Positions 28,281-39,346 of a DNA stretch of 64,000 bases are shown here, piece by piece. The notes under the pieces were generated by a model. The model had not been told where the DNA came from, did no database searches, and saw only the letters and a list, made by a program, of their open reading frames with translations. Numbering within the stretch: the stretch's first letter is position 1; every line of letters begins with the position of its first letter. The stretch spans positions 2,914,001 to 2,978,000 of the forward strand of contig NZ_PHHE01000001.1 in the NCBI RefSeq assembly GCF_002813455.1, written 5' to 3'. This stretch comes from Pseudomonas baetica (GTDB lineage Bacteria > Pseudomonadota > Gammaproteobacteria > Pseudomonadales > Pseudomonadaceae). The position numbers were made by a program, and so were the translations under genes.

Positions 28281-31200
28281 TCACTGCGGGTTGGCACGAG
28301 TGCTGGAAAGCAACGATTTCAGGTTGGCAGCCTTCGGCTTGACCAGCCAGAAACGGCGCAAGTAGTCATCGAGGTTCTCGGCGAGTTCACGACCCCACTC
28401 GCTGTCGGTTTCGGCGACGTACTCGTTCAGCACGTTTTGCAGGTGGCTGCGATAAGCCTCCATCGCTTCGCCGCTGATCCGCTGGATTTCCACCAGTTCG
28501 TGGTTGACCCGGTCAACGAAGGTGTTGTCCTGGTCGAGCACGTAGGCGAAACCACCGGTCATGCCAGAGCCGAAGTTGTAACCGGTCTTGCCCAAAACAG
28601 CGACAAAACCACCGGTCATGTACTCGCAGCAGTGATCGCCAGTGCCTTCCACAACGGTGTGGGCACCGGAGTTACGCACGGCGAAACGCTCGCCTGCGGT
28701 GCCGGCGGCGAACAGCTTGCCACCCGTAGCGCCGTACAGGCAGGTATTGCCGATGATGGCGCTTTCCTGAGTCTTATAAACGCTGCCCTTGGGCGGCACG
28801 ATGGTCAGCTTGCCACCGGTCATGCCTTTGCCGACGTAGTCGTTGGCATCGCCTTCCAGGTACATGTTCAGACCGCCGGCGTTCCACACGCCGAAGCTCT
28901 GCCCGGCAGTGCCCTTGAAGCGGAAGGTGATCGGCGCCTTGGCCATGCCCTGGTTGCCGTGCTTGCGCGCGATTTCGCCGGAGATCCGTGCGCCGATCGA
29001 ACGGTCGCAGTTGCAGATGTCCAGGTCGAATTCGGCACCGCTCATGTCGTTGATCGCCGACGTCGCCAGATCGACCATTTTCTCGGCCAGCAGGCCCTGG
29101 TCGAACGGCGGGTTGCGCTCAACGCCGCAGAACTGAGGTTTGTCCGCCGGGATGTGATCGCTGCCCAACAGCGGCGTCAGATCCAGGTGGTTTTGCTTGG
29201 CGGTCTGGCCCTCAAGGATTTCCAGCAGATCGGTACGACCGATCAGCTCTTCGAGGGAACGCACGCCGAGCTTGGCCAGCCACTCACGGGTTTCTTCGGC
29301 GACGTAGGTGAAGAAGTTCACCACCATGTCGACGGTGCCGATGTAGTGATCCTTGCGCAGCTTCTCGTTCTGAGTCGCGACGCCAGTGGCGCAGTTGTTC
29401 AGGTGGCAGATGCGCAGGTATTTGCAACCCAGCGCGATCATTGGCGCGGTGCCGAAGCCGAAGCTTTCGGCGCCGAGGATCGCTGCCTTGATTACGTCGA
29501 GGCCGGTTTTCAGGCCACCGTCGGTCTGCACCCGGACTTTGCCGCGCAGGTCGTTGCCACGCAGGGTCTGGTGGGTTTCGGCGAGGCCGAGCTCCCACGG
29601 TGCGCCGGCGTATTTGATCGAGGTCAGCGGCGAAGCGCCGGTGCCACCGTCGTAGCCGGAGATGGTGATCAAGTCCGCGTAGGCCTTGGCCACACCGGCA
29701 GCGATGGTGCCGACGCCTGCTTCTGCTACCAGCTTCACCGAAACCAGTGCCTTCGGGTTGACTTGTTTCAGGTCGAAAATCAGCTGCGACAAGTCTTCGA
29801 TCGAATAGATGTCGTGGTGCGGCGGTGGCGAAATCAGGGTTACGCCCGGCACTGCATAACGCAGCTTGGCGATCAGCCCGTTGACTTTACCGCCCGGCAG
29901 TTGCCCACCCTCGCCTGGCTTGGCGCCTTGGGCGACCTTGATCTGCAGCACTTCGGCGTTGACCAGGTATTCCGGCGTCACGCCGAAACGGCCCGTCGCG
30001 ACCTGCTTGATTTTCGAGCTCTTGAGGGTGCCGTAACGCGCCGGGTCTTCGCCGCCTTCGCCGGAGTTGGAGCGCGCGCCGAGGCGGTTCATGGCTTCGG
30101 CCAGGGCTTCGTGAGCTTCCGGCGACAGGGCGCCCAGCGAGATGCCGGCGGAGTCGAAGCGCTTGAGCACCGATTCCAGCGGTTCGATTTCACTGATGTC
30201 CAGCGGCGTGTCGAGGGTCTTGACCTTGAACAGGTCGCGGATCATCGACACCGGGCGGTTGTCCACCAGCGAGGTGTATTCCTTGAACTTGGCGTAGTCG
30301 CCCTGCTGCACGGCGGCTTGCAGGGTGTTTACCACGTCCGGGTTGTAGGCGTGATATTCGCCACCGTGGACGAATTTCAGCAGACCGCCCTGCTGGATCG
30401 GCTTGCGCGGGCTCCAGGCTTCGGTAGCCAGTGCTTTCTGCTCGGCTTCGATGTCGACGAAACGCGCGCCTTTGATGCGGCTCGGCACGCCACGGAAGCT
30501 CAGCTCGCAGACTTCTTCGGACAGGCCGATGGCTTCGAACAACTGCGCACCACGATACGAGGCGATGGTCGAGATGCCCATCTTCGACAGGATCTTCAGC
30601 AGACCTTTGGTGATGCCCTTACGGTAGTTCTTGAACACCTCGTAGAGGTCGCCCAGCACTTCACCGGTACGGATCAAGTCGCCCAGCACTTCGTAGGCCA
30701 GGAACGGATAGACCGCCGAGGCACCGAAACCGATCAACACCGCGAAGTGATGCGGATCGCGCGCGGTAGCGGTTTCAACGAGGATGTTGGAGTCGCAGCG
30801 CAGGCCTTTTTCGGTCAGGCGGTGGTGTACCGCACCGGTGGCCAGCGAAGCGTGGATCGGCAGTTTGCCCGGGGCGATATGACGGTCGCTCAGAACGATC
30901 TGGGTACGCCCGGCGCGCACGGCTTCTTCAGCCTGATCGGCGACGTTGCGGATGGCCGCTTCGAGGCCGACGCTTTCGTCGTAGTTGAGGTCGATGATCT
31001 GCCGCTCGAAACCCGGGCGGTCGAGGTTCATCAGCGAGCGCCACTTGGCCGGGGAAATGACCGGCGAGCTGAGGATCACGCGCGAGGCGTGTTCCGGCGA
31101 CTCCTGGAAGATGTTGCGCTCGGCACCGAGGCAGATTTCCAGCGACATCACGATCGCTTCACGCAGCGGGTCGATCGGCGGGTTGGTGACCTGCGCGAAC

Positions 31201-32726
31201 TGCTGACGGAAATAGTCGTACGGCGTGCGCACGCGCTGGGACAGCACAGCCATCGGCGTGTCGTCGCCCATCGAACCCACGGCTTCATAGCCTTGTTCGC
31301 CCAGCGGACGCAGTACCTGATCACGCTCTTCGAACGTGACCTGATACATCTTCATGTATTGCTTGAGCTGATCGACGTCGTAGAAAGCCGAACCGTGATC
31401 GTTGTCTTCCATGGTCGCCTGAATGCGCAGGGCATTCTTGCGCAGCCATTGCTTGTACGGATGACGGGATTTCAGACGGTTGTCGATCGCGTCGGTGTCG
31501 AGGACCTGCCCGGTTTCGGTGTCCACGGCAAGGATCTGCCCCGGACCGACACGGCCCTTGGCGATGACGTCTTGCGGCTGGTAGTTCCAGACGCCGATTT
31601 CCGACGCAACGGTGATGAAACCGTTGGTGGTGGTGACCCAGCGCGCCGGGCGCAGACCGTTACGGTCGAGCAGGCACACCGCGTAACGACCATCGGTCAT
31701 GACCACGCCGGCCGGGCCGTCCCACGGCTCCATGTGCATCGAGTTGTACTCGTAGAACGCACGCAGATCCGGGTCCATGGTTTCGACGTTCTGCCACGCA
31801 GGCGGAATGATCATCCGCACGCCACGGAACAGGTCGATGCCGCCGGTGACCATCAGCTCCAGCATGTTGTCCATGCTCGAGGAGTCGGAACCGACACGGT
31901 TGACCAGCGGGCCGAGCTCTTCAAGATCCATCAGATCGTTGGTGAACTTGGTCCGACGGGCCTGCGCCCAGTTACGGTTACCGGTAATGGTATTGATCTC
32001 GCCGTTGTGGGCGAGGAAGCGGAATGGCTGGGCCAGCGGCCATTTCGGCAGGGTGTTGGTGGAGAAGCGCTGGTGGAACACGCAGATCGCGGTTTGCAGG
32101 CGCTCGTCACTCAGGTCCGGATAGAACGCGGCCAGGTCGGCCGGCATCATCAGGCCTTTATAGATGATGGTCTTGTGCGAAAAGCTGCAGATGTAGTGGT
32201 CGGAGTCGACGGCGTTAGACACCGACGAACGACGACGCGCACTGAACAGCTTGACCGCCATGTCCTGATCGCTCAGGCCTTCGCCGCCGATGTACACCTG
32301 TTCGATCTGCGGCAGACGCTCAAGGGCCAGGCGGCCGAGGACGCTGGTGTCGATGGGCACTTTGCGCCAGCCGATCAGTTGCAGGCCTTCAGCGAGGATC
32401 TCGCGGTTCATGTTCTCGCGAGCGGCTTCGGCCTTGGCCGGATCCTGGTTGAAGAAGACCATGCCCACAGCGTATTGGTTAGGCAGCTCGACGCTGAAGG
32501 CTTCCTGGGCAATCGCACGCAGGAACGCGTCAGGCTTTTGAATCAGCAGACCGCAACCGTCACCGGTCTTGCCGTCGGCGTTAATCCCACCGCGGTGGGT
32601 CATGCAGGTCAGGGCCTCAATGGCCGTTTGCAATAGGGTATGACTGGGTTCGCCCTGCATATGGGCTATCAGGCCGAAACCGCAGTTATCCTTGAATTCA
32701 TCTGGTTGGTACAGACCTGCTTTCAT
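28281..32726 (-). CDS. gltB: Glutamate synthase (NADPH) large subunit
   Basis: The ATG at 32726 (1481 residues) is preferred; a GTG two codons upstream lies too close to the GGTGAG site. A 14-residue propeptide precedes Cys15 (NCGFGLIAH), the nucleophile of the class II amidotransferase domain. Central and FMN-binding domains follow ([19 protein letters not shown]), then a 3Fe-4S cluster region ([13 protein letters not shown]) and the C-terminal GXGXG beta-helix. It transfers glutamine amide nitrogen to 2-oxoglutarate. A 1399-codon open frame on the opposite strand is a codon-bias artefact. Confidence 0.96.
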   Translation of the reverse strand: MKAGLYQPDEFKDNCGFGLIAHMQGEPSHTLLQTAIEALTCMTHRGGINADGKTGDGCGLLIQKPDAFLRAIAQEAFSVELPNQYAVGMVFFNQDPAKAEAARENMNREILAEGLQLIGWRKVPIDTSVLGRLALERLPQIEQVYIGGEGLSDQDMAVKLFSARRRSSVSNAVDSDHYICSFSHKTIIYKGLMMPADLAAFYPDLSDERLQTAICVFHQRFSTNTLPKWPLAQPFRFLAHNGEINTITGNRNWAQARRTKFTNDLMDLEELGPLVNRVGSDSSSMDNMLELMVTGGIDLFRGVRMIIPPAWQNVETMDPDLRAFYEYNSMHMEPWDGPAGVVMTDGRYAVCLLDRNGLRPARWVTTTNGFITVASEIGVWNYQPQDVIAKGRVGPGQILAVDTETGQVLDTDAIDNRLKSRHPYKQWLRKNALRIQATMEDNDHGSAFYDVDQLKQYMKMYQVTFEERDQVLRPLGEQGYEAVGSMGDDTPMAVLSQRVRTPYDYFRQQFAQVTNPPIDPLREAIVMSLEICLGAERNIFQESPEHASRVILSSPVISPAKWRSLMNLDRPGFERQIIDLNYDESVGLEAAIRNVADQAEEAVRAGRTQIVLSDRHIAPGKLPIHASLATGAVHHRLTEKGLRCDSNILVETATARDPHHFAVLIGFGASAVYPFLAYEVLGDLIRTGEVLGDLYEVFKNYRKGITKGLLKILSKMGISTIASYRGAQLFEAIGLSEEVCELSFRGVPSRIKGARFVDIEAEQKALATEAWSPRKPIQQGGLLKFVHGGEYHAYNPDVVNTLQAAVQQGDYAKFKEYTSLVDNRPVSMIRDLFKVKTLDTPLDISEIEPLESVLKRFDSAGISLGALSPEAHEALAEAMNRLGARSNSGEGGEDPARYGTLKSSKIKQVATGRFGVTPEYLVNAEVLQIKVAQGAKPGEGGQLPGGKVNGLIAKLRYAVPGVTLISPPPHHDIYSIEDLSQLIFDLKQVNPKALVSVKLVAEAGVGTIAAGVAKAYADLITISGYDGGTGASPLTSIKYAGAPWELGLAETHQTLRGNDLRGKVRVQTDGGLKTGLDVIKAAILGAESFGFGTAPMIALGCKYLRICHLNNCATGVATQNEKLRKDHYIGTVDMVVNFFTYVAEETREWLAKLGVRSLEELIGRTDLLEILEGQTAKQNHLDLTPLLGSDHIPADKPQFCGVERNPPFDQGLLAEKMVDLATSAINDMSGAEFDLDICNCDRSIGARISGEIARKHGNQGMAKAPITFRFKGTAGQSFGVWNAGGLNMYLEGDANDYVGKGMTGGKLTIVPPKGSVYKTQESAIIGNTCLYGATGGKLFAAGTAGERFAVRNSGAHTVVEGTGDHCCEYMTGGFVAVLGKTGYNFGSGMTGGFAYVLDQDNTFVDRVNHELVEIQRISGEAMEAYRSHLQNVLNEYVAETDSEWGRELAENLDDYLRRFWLVKPKAANLKSLLSSTRANPQ

Positions 32727-32835
32727 AGACACTTTCTCACCAGGCTGCCTCTTTTCGAGGCAAATTTCTTTTCAATTCAACCACTTGCGATCCGCGCCGA
32801 ACGTACGCCGGCTTAGCGGGGGCAAAAGGGTGGTC

Positions 32836-32864
32836 ATTGTACACAGCGACACAGACGCTCACAA
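32836..32864 (-). promoter_or_regulatory. Candidate sigma-70 promoter of gltBD
   Basis: On the minus strand TTGTGA and TACAAT are separated by exactly 17 bases, about 110 bases upstream of the gltB ATG. This is one of the best sigma-70 matches in the window. Confidence 0.6.
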
Positions 32865-33005
32865 ATTTGACGACGAACTGTCGCAAATCTATGTCGCATT
32901 TGTGAAAGGTTTAAAGCGATCTGCTGTGCTAGTCAAAACTTTTTTAATTTTGACCGCAACGACTCAAAGACTACTGTGACGCAGACACCACAAGGCACGC
33001 GGCCG

Positions 33006-33272
33006 CAGGGACGGTTGGCGCTTGCTGGCGAACCGCGTTGCACGCCAACGTGTGCGAGGCAAGGCGCGGGATGCTGCCAATGGTTGTTCCCTTGGCAAAT
33101 CCCGCAACGCAGCCTCGCACACGTTGGCGCGCAACCCGAAGGGACGCGCCCCATTTTTCGTTGGGCAGCGTTGCTCGGAACTTATTTGGAAAAACCAAAC
33201 TGCGTTCCTCGCGCCTTGCCCAGCAAAAAATGGGGCGGCGTCGCGGTCGTCAGCAAGCGCCAACCGTCCCTG
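33006..33272. repeat. Nested two-armed palindromic element between the DamX-like gene and gltB
   Basis: An outer 22-bp perfect inverted repeat (33006-33027 with 33251-33272) continues inward with one bulge and one G-T pair to about 33037/33242. Inside are two separate long hairpins. Arm A spans 33037-33060 with 33112-33135 (23 of 24 pairs), with inner stems 33066-33072/33099-33105 and 33075-33080/33092-33097. Arm B spans 33147-33167 with 33217-33237 (19 pairs plus one G-T of 21), with inner stems 33177-33181/33204-33208 and 33185-33189/33195-33199. The layout is a Y-shaped, MITE- or structured-RNA-like element. It has no convincing gene. Confidence 0.85.
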
Positions 33273-33313
33273 GAGGCGGCGCGCACTCGTAGAAATTTTG
33301 AGGTGCTTGGAGA

Positions 33314-33334
33314 GGCGGCCTGGGTAAGGCCGCC
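33314..33334 (-). terminator. Hairpin after the DamX-like gene
   Basis: GGCGGCC and GGCCGCC form a seven-bp perfect stem with a seven-base loop, immediately after the stop codon of the DamX-like gene. There is no strong T-run on the minus strand. Confidence 0.6.
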
Positions 33335-33340
33335 GAATCT

Positions 33341-34933
33341 TCAGCGAGTTGTTGCCAGTTCCTGTTGGACGCTAGCGACAGTACGAGGCCAAGGTTTACC
33401 AGCCTGAACCTTCGCTGGCAAGGCCTTGATGGCAGAAACAGCCGCATCACGATTGGCGAAGTTGCCGTAGGTGATCACGTAGAGAGGCTTGCCGTTGAGG
33501 ACTTTCTTGAAATAACGGTACTCGCCGCCCTGCTCCTTGACAAAGCTTTGCGCGGCCGCTTCGGAGCTGGTGCCGAGGATCTGCACCACGTAATTGCTCG
33601 TCGGCTGACCGGCGTACCAGCTGCCACCGGCGGCTTTGGCCACGGTAACCGGCTTCTCGGCCGGTTTGGCGGCGGCGACTGGTTTGGCCGGCGCTGGAGC
33701 CGGTTTCGCCGCTGGCGCTGCCGGAGCAGGCTTGGCGGTGGCGATTTGCGTCGGCGCAGGCACAGGCTTGGCAGCCGGGACTGGAACCGGCGTCGGTGCA
33801 GGACCGGCCGGAACGCCTGCCGGTGGCGCGGAAGTGGTCACGGTTGGCGGCGTATCGCTGGAGCCTTCCAGTGGCACGCCGTCGTCGCCTTCGGTGATTC
33901 CGCCAGCGGCTTCAGCCAACGGGCCGCGCATGACCGGTTGCGAATTGCCGACCAGCGGCAACGGCATCGGCTGCGTGTTGCCGGCGAACTCGACGTTCGG
34001 CGCGCCGCCATTCGCAGCGCCCTGGCCCAATGGCAGTTGTGCCTGTTCGTTGGCCGGTGCGCCAGTGGTTGGTGCCTTGTTGCGACCCGGCATCAGCCAG
34101 GCGGCGGCGACCGCGACCACAACGACGGCGGAAATCGCCAATACGTGTTTCTTCGGCATGTTGAACCCCATACTTGGACGCTTCACCGCAGAGCGGCTGG
34201 CAATCATGACTTCGATCAGAGCATCGCGAGCGACCTGGTTGATATTACCGGGCCAACCCTCGGAGCTTTCGTGAATATCAGAGATCTGATCCGCGGTGAA
34301 AAGTTCGACACCCCGGCCCGCGCTTTCAAGCCGCTGGTCGAGATACTCGCGGGTCTCTTCTTCAGTGTACGGCTGCAGTTCGATGACGTGGAAACGCTCT
34401 TCCTCAAGGTGCAAAGCCTCAAGCTGAGCGATCAGCGACGACTCACCGAACAGGAACACATGGGGGCGACCTTCCGGCGCGCCGGCACCCAGCGCCATCA
34501 GCGCCTCGAGGGCGGACTCGTCGAGCTGCTCGGCGTCGTCCACCAGCAGATAGACTTCCTGACCGGTCAGCGCCAACTGCACCACCTGGTCCAGAATCGC
34601 GCCAACGTCAGCCTGCGCCACGTTCAGCGCCTGAGCCACCTGACGCAGCACGCCCGCCGCATCGCCGGCACCGCGCGCGGAAACCACCACGCTCTGCACC
34701 GATTGCTTGTTGGTGCTGGCCACCAGTGCCTGACGCAGCAAAGTCTTGCCACTGCCCTGTGGGCCGGTCACCACCAGCAACAACTGGCTGTAACGCGCCA
34801 GATGATGCAGCTGGCCCAGCACTGGCTTGCGCTGGGCCGGGAAGAATTTGAAGCCCGGCACCCGCGGCGCGAAGGGGTCGTGACTTAACTGGAAATGGCC
34901 GAGAAACGCCTCGTCGGCATGCAAACTAGTCAT
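33341..34933 (-). CDS. DamX-like AAA ATPase with C-terminal SPOR domain
   Basis: The 530-residue protein begins with an ExeA-like ATPase domain (residues about 15-250; Walker A GPQGSGKTLL, Walker B-like VYLLVDDAEQL). One membrane segment follows (about 268-286, AISAVVVVAVAAAWLMPG), then a long Ala-Pro-Lys-rich linker and a C-terminal SPOR domain (about 440-525; YVVQILGTSSEAAAQSFV). SPOR domains bind denuded septal peptidoglycan, so a cell-division role is likely. Its position between aroB and gltB is conserved in pseudomonads. It starts ten bases after the aroB stop. Confidence 0.85.
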   Translation of the reverse strand: MTSLHADEAFLGHFQLSHDPFAPRVPGFKFFPAQRKPVLGQLHHLARYSQLLLVVTGPQGSGKTLLRQALVASTNKQSVQSVVVSARGAGDAAGVLRQVAQALNVAQADVGAILDQVVQLALTGQEVYLLVDDAEQLDESALEALMALGAGAPEGRPHVFLFGESSLIAQLEALHLEEERFHVIELQPYTEEETREYLDQRLESAGRGVELFTADQISDIHESSEGWPGNINQVARDALIEVMIASRSAVKRPSMGFNMPKKHVLAISAVVVVAVAAAWLMPGRNKAPTTGAPANEQAQLPLGQGAANGGAPNVEFAGNTQPMPLPLVGNSQPVMRGPLAEAAGGITEGDDGVPLEGSSDTPPTVTTSAPPAGVPAGPAPTPVPVPAAKPVPAPTQIATAKPAPAAPAAKPAPAPAKPVAAAKPAEKPVTVAKAAGGSWYAGQPTSNYVVQILGTSSEAAAQSFVKEQGGEYRYFKKVLNGKPLYVITYGNFANRDAAVSAIKALPAKVQAGKPWPRTVASVQQELATTR

Positions 34934-34943
34934 CGGAATCTTA

Positions 34944-36044
34944 TTAACCTTTAAGCTGAGCCAGGGCGCGGTAATCCGCTCCCAGCGTGGCCTGTAGAAC
35001 CTCTTTCGGATAATCGTCGGTCACTACCGCTTCGCCCATCCGGCGCAGCAGCACCAGGCGCAGACGACCGTCGATCACTTTTTTATCAATAGCCATGTGT
35101 TCGAGAAAATCAGCTTCACTCATCTCTGCAGGCGGGATCACCGGCAAACCGGCGCGCTGAAACAGACGAATGCCGCGATCGCGCTCCTGCTCGCTGATCC
35201 AGCCCAGACGCGCGGACATTTCCAACGCCATCACGGTGCCAGCGGCGACCGCCTCTCCATGTAGCCAGACACCATAGCCCATGTGGGTCTCGATGGCGTG
35301 GCCGAAGGTGTGGCCGAGATTGAGCGTGGCGCGCACGCCGGCTTCCTTCTCATCGGCGCCGACCACCGCTGCCTTGGCTGCGCAGGAACGCTCGATGGCG
35401 TACGTCAGGGCTTTTTGATCCAGCGCACGCAGGGCGTCGACATTGTCTTCGAGCCAGGTCATGAACGGCTCGTCGCAGATCAGACCGTACTTGATGACTT
35501 CCGCCAGACCCGCCGACAGCTCGCGCTCAGGCAGGGTTTTCAGGGACGCGGTATCGATCAGCACCACGTTCGGCTGGTAGAACGCGCCAACCATGTTCTT
35601 GCCCAGCGGGTGGTTGATCCCGGTCTTGCCGCCCACCGACGAATCGACCTGGGACAGCAATGTGGTAGGAATCTGGATGAAATCGACGCCACGCTGATAG
35701 CAGGCAGCGGCGAAACCGGCCATGTCGCCGATCACACCGCCGCCCAAGGCGATCACGGTGGTGCGGCGGTCATGACGGGCGGTCAGCAGACCGTCGAAGA
35801 TCAGTTGCAGGGTTTCCCAGTTCTTGAAGGCTTCGCCGTCCGGCAGCACCACCGAGATCACCGAGAACTGCGCAAGGCTGCGAGTCAGACGTTCGAGATA
35901 GAGTGGCGCAACGGTCTCGTTGGAGATGATTGCCACTTGCCGCCCATGGATATGCGGAGCCAGCAGCTCGGGCTGATCCAACAAACCTTCGCCAATATGA
36001 ATCGGGTAGCTGCGCTCGCCTAGATCGACCTTGAGTGTCTGCAT
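34944..36044 (-). CDS. aroB: 3-dehydroquinate synthase
   Basis: The ATG at 36044 gives 366 residues beginning [18 protein letters not shown], the family's usual start; the longer frame upstream of it is spurious. NAD-binding and metal-site motifs are visible: [33 protein letters not shown] and the zinc histidine region [11 protein letters not shown]. It makes dehydroquinate, the second shikimate-pathway step, and sits directly downstream of aroK. Confidence 0.96.
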   Translation of the reverse strand: MQTLKVDLGERSYPIHIGEGLLDQPELLAPHIHGRQVAIISNETVAPLYLERLTRSLAQFSVISVVLPDGEAFKNWETLQLIFDGLLTARHDRRTTVIALGGGVIGDMAGFAAACYQRGVDFIQIPTTLLSQVDSSVGGKTGINHPLGKNMVGAFYQPNVVLIDTASLKTLPERELSAGLAEVIKYGLICDEPFMTWLEDNVDALRALDQKALTYAIERSCAAKAAVVGADEKEAGVRATLNLGHTFGHAIETHMGYGVWLHGEAVAAGTVMALEMSARLGWISEQERDRGIRLFQRAGLPVIPPAEMSEADFLEHMAIDKKVIDGRLRLVLLRRMGEAVVTDDYPKEVLQATLGADYRALAQLKG

Positions 36045-36195
36045 GTGTCCCCACAGTGAAGATGAAGCAGGCGTCCTGCCCTGAATTATTGGTTGTCTGC
36101 GGCCTGTAGCGGGTATGACGCCGCTCGCACGCCATCCGCCACAACCTCGACCGGCTGTGACAGGACGCCGAGGATAGCGCATTTCGGGCGATGCT

Positions 36196-36714
36196 TTAAC
36201 GGGGTGGAAGCTGCGCCAGGCGGTCGAGAATGTCGAGCACCACCATACGTGGCGGCCGCTCGTCGGTTTCCACCACCAGATCGGCGATTTCCCGATAGAG
36301 CGGATCCCGGATGGCGAGCAGGTCGCGCAGGGTTTTCTCGGGATTGGCGGTGCGCAGCAGCGGCCGATTGCGATCGCGAGCCGTGCGGCCGACCTGCTGC
36401 TCGACGGAGGCGTGCAAATACACCACGCGCCCGCCCTCATGCAGGGCCTTGCGATTGGCCTCACGCATTACCGCACCACCGCCGGTCGCCAGCACCACGC
36501 CGTCGAACGTGCACAGCTCGGCGATCATCGCCTGCTCACGATCACGAAAGCCGGGCTCGCCTTCCTTGTCGAAGATCCACGGGATATTGGCGCCCGTGCG
36601 CAGTTCAATTTCCTTGTCGGAATCTTTGAACGGCAGGCGCAGCTCTTTGGCCAGTAATCGGCCGATGGTGCTTTTTCCAGCGCCCATCGGTCCTACAAGA
36701 ATCAAATTTCGCAC
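36196..36714 (-). CDS. aroK: Shikimate kinase
   Basis: The 172-residue P-loop kinase has Walker [10 protein letters not shown] at residues 8-16, shikimate-binding DKEIELRTG, and the lid/adenine region [12 protein letters not shown]. It phosphorylates shikimate at O3. It begins four bases after the pilQ stop and precedes aroB by about 150 bases, the conserved pilQ-aroK-aroB linkage. Confidence 0.96.
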   Translation of the reverse strand: MRNLILVGPMGAGKSTIGRLLAKELRLPFKDSDKEIELRTGANIPWIFDKEGEPGFRDREQAMIAELCTFDGVVLATGGGAVMREANRKALHEGGRVVYLHASVEQQVGRTARDRNRPLLRTANPEKTLRDLLAIRDPLYREIADLVVETDERPPRMVVLDILDRLAQLPPR

Positions 36715-36718
36715 AGAA

Positions 36719-38805
36719 TCAACGACTCACAGCAATCGCCTGGTTATTCATGATACGCGGAGTGAGAAATACCAGCAGCTCGGATTTTTTCTCCGAAACC
36801 ACATCACGCCGGAAAAGGCGGCCAAGATACGGCACATCGCCAAGAAATGGCACCTTATCTACGACCTTGCTTTGAGTATTTGAGAAAACGCCCCCAATCA
36901 CGATGGTTTCGCCGTCGTTAACCAGCACCTTGGCGTTGACCTCGTTCTTTTTGATCGGCGGTACATCCTGCACTTTGTTCAAGTAGTCGGGTTCGTCCTT
37001 GGTGACCTTGACCTCCATGATGATGCGGTTGTCGGGGGTGATCTGCGGCGTCACTTCCAGTGACAGCGACGCCTCCTTGAACGACACCGACGTGGCGCCA
37101 CTGGAGCTGGCTTCCTGATAGGGAATCTCGGTGCCTTTGAGGATCTTCGCGGTTTCCTTGTCGGAGGTGACCACCTTCGGTTGCGAGACGATTTCGCCGT
37201 TGCCGGTCTTCTCCATGGCGGTCAGCTCAAGATCGAGCAAAACGTTATCGGTGATGAAGGCAATGCCGATCCCCGAGGTGTTATTGACGGTGCCCATATC
37301 GACGAACGGCGAGTTGGTGCTGGTGCTGCCCGGCGTGCCGATGGTGGTCGATGAGCCATTGCTGACCCCGGAAGTGTTCCAGTTACCCTTGTTCTGCACC
37401 GAACCGCCCCAGCGCACACCCAGACTCTTGTCGTAATCGACGTTGGCTTCAACGATCCGTGCCTCGATCATCACCTGACGCACTGGAATATCCAGTTGCG
37501 CCACGATCCGCCGCAGCTCGTCGAGACGATCCTGGGTCTGGTAGGCAATGATGTTGTTGGTCCGCTCATCGACGGTGATCGAACCGCGCTCGTCGATTTT
37601 TGCCTCGGCACTGGTCACCGACTGGAACAGCTTGGCGATGTCCGCTGCCTTGGCGTAATTCACTTGCAACAGTTCTCGGCGCAATGGCGCCAGCTCGGCG
37701 ATCTGCTTTTGCGACTCCAGTTCCTGGCGCTCGCGGGCGGCGATTTCATCGGCCGGCGCCACCAGCAGCACATTGCCGATCTTGCGTTTATCCAGCCCTT
37801 TGGTTTTCAGCACCAGATCCAGCGCCTGATCCCACGGCACGTTTTGCAGACGCAAAGTGATGCCACCCTGCACCGTGTCGCTCGCCACCAGATTGAGATT
37901 GGTGAAGTCGGCGATCAGTTGCAGCACCGAGCGCACGTCGATGTCCTGAAAGTTCAGCGACAGCTTGTCGCCAACATAGGCCTGACGGTCGGCGTTGCGT
38001 TTTTGCAGGTCGTCCGCCGTGATCGGCCGGATGCTGACGGTCAGTTTGTTGTCGGTCTGGAAAGTCGAGTAATCGAACGTGCCGCTGGGCTCAACGGTGA
38101 TGATCGCGCGGTCGCCAGTGGTGGCGGCGTTGACGAACTGCACCGGCGTGGCGAAATCCTTGACGTCGAGGCGTACGCGCAGCTTGTCGGGCAGTTGTGT
38201 GCGGGCGAAGCTGAGGATGATCTTGCCGTCATGCTCCTGAATGTCCGGGGCGATGGTCGGGTCGGACAGGTCGATGACCACGTTGCCCTCACCCGCCGTG
38301 CCGCGTTGAAAGTCTACGCCGCGAATGGCTTTGGTCTTTGGCACAAACGCCTTGGCGGGCGTCGCTGCCGTGGCCGCGCGAGGCGCCGTAACGGCAGCGG
38401 GGCGCGGCGCGGCGCGGCGGCTGGCGCACCCTGCCCCACCACCACGAACAGATTATTGCCTTCAACCCGCGTGTCATAAGGCGCCAACTGCGTGAGGCTG
38501 ACGATCAGCCGCGTCCGGTCCTTGGCTTCAACAACGGTGGCCGTGCGCGCATTGCCGCTGCCCAGATCGTGATTCTTGTTGGCCAACTGGCTGGCCACAC
38601 CGGGCAAATCCAGCGCGATCCGTGCCGGCGAATCGGTGGTGTAGCCCTTGGGCTGCGGCGGCGGGCCGTCGAACGACAGCTTCAGTTCGACGCGGTCACC
38701 CGGCAACGCCGCCACGCTCAGCGTTTTCAGGTTGGCCGCGAGTACCATCGGCGACAACAGCGCTATCCATAGCGAAAAACCGAGGGTGGAGAAAATCCTG
38801 TTCAT
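36719..38805 (-). pseudogene. pilQ: Type IV pilus secretin PilQ, apparently frameshifted
   Basis: The 5' frame (38805 down to 38314) encodes the signal peptide and first AMIN domain (to about residue 130). The rest of the secretin is read in another frame (to 36719): second AMIN domain, N0 domain SLNFQDIDVRSVLQLIAD, and secretin core with VPFLGDVPYLGRLFRRD. The switch falls in a low-complexity Ala/Pro/Arg stretch where GGCGC repeats stand at 38401-38415. The total span is 2087 bases; loss of one pentamer or gain of one base restores a ~695-residue PilQ, near the usual length. It may be a real mutation, slippage or a sequencing error. PilQ forms the outer-membrane pilus channel. Confidence 0.85.
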
Positions 38806-38818
38806 TATTCGACTTCCA

Positions 38819-39346
38819 CTATGAGTGCTCTTTCAAAGGAATGGTGCGCGGACGCTCCAGCCAGGCGCCATCGCCATCAGGCACGATTTCGACCACATCA
38901 ACCTGGGTGGCGCTGATGGCAACAATGCGCCCGTCATTACGCCCCAGGTAATCGCCAACCTTCAGGCGATGCACTCCACCCGCTCCACGCAACAGCGCGA
39001 AAGAACCGGAGGTGTTGCCAATGGTGCCGACCATCTCGAACTGCTCGATGTTGAAACCCTCGAGGTATTGCTTGACCCGGTTGGGGTCGGGCTTGACGTT
39101 GCGCGAGCCCTGTTTCTGCCCGGCCAGATCAACGCGCACCTGGCGCGAGAACGGACTGCGCAGGTTGGCGGCGCTGTAAGTGAATGTCGGGTAAGACCGA
39201 AATGTCGGGGTTGGTTCAATTTTCCCTGCCGGACGCAGGCGCACTTCATTCATGTAGGCATCGAGGTCGCTGACGTCATCGCTGCCACCGCAACCGTTTA
39301 ATGCCAGCAGCGCCAACGACAGGACGAAATAACGAATCGGGGTCAT
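38819..39346 (-). CDS. pilP: Type IV pilus lipoprotein PilP
   Basis: The 175-residue lipoprotein has lipobox ALNGC near residues 15-19, a flexible linker and a C-terminal beta domain (GRNDGRIVAISATQVDVVEI). It links the PilMNO inner-membrane complex to the PilQ secretin. Its ATG overlaps the pilO stop. Confidence 0.93.
   Translation of the reverse strand: MTPIRYFVLSLALLALNGCGGSDDVSDLDAYMNEVRLRPAGKIEPTPTFRSYPTFTYSAANLRSPFSRQVRVDLAGQKQGSRNVKPDPNRVKQYLEGFNIEQFEMVGTIGNTSGSFALLRGAGGVHRLKVGDYLGRNDGRIVAISATQVDVVEIVPDGDGAWLERPRTIPLKEHS

Noticed and set aside
28437..32636. A 1399-codon open frame antisense to gltB
   Set aside because: It mirrors gltB codon for codon, has no ribosome-binding site and no recognisable domain; long antisense frames are common in GC-rich genes.
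33022..33327. Several overlapping small open frames in the nested palindrome
   Set aside because: Both strands stay open because of the inverted structure; there is no ribosome-binding site or codon bias.
36045..36464. An N-terminal extension of AroB
   Set aside because: It overlaps aroK in another frame; the family start MQTLKV lies at 36044.
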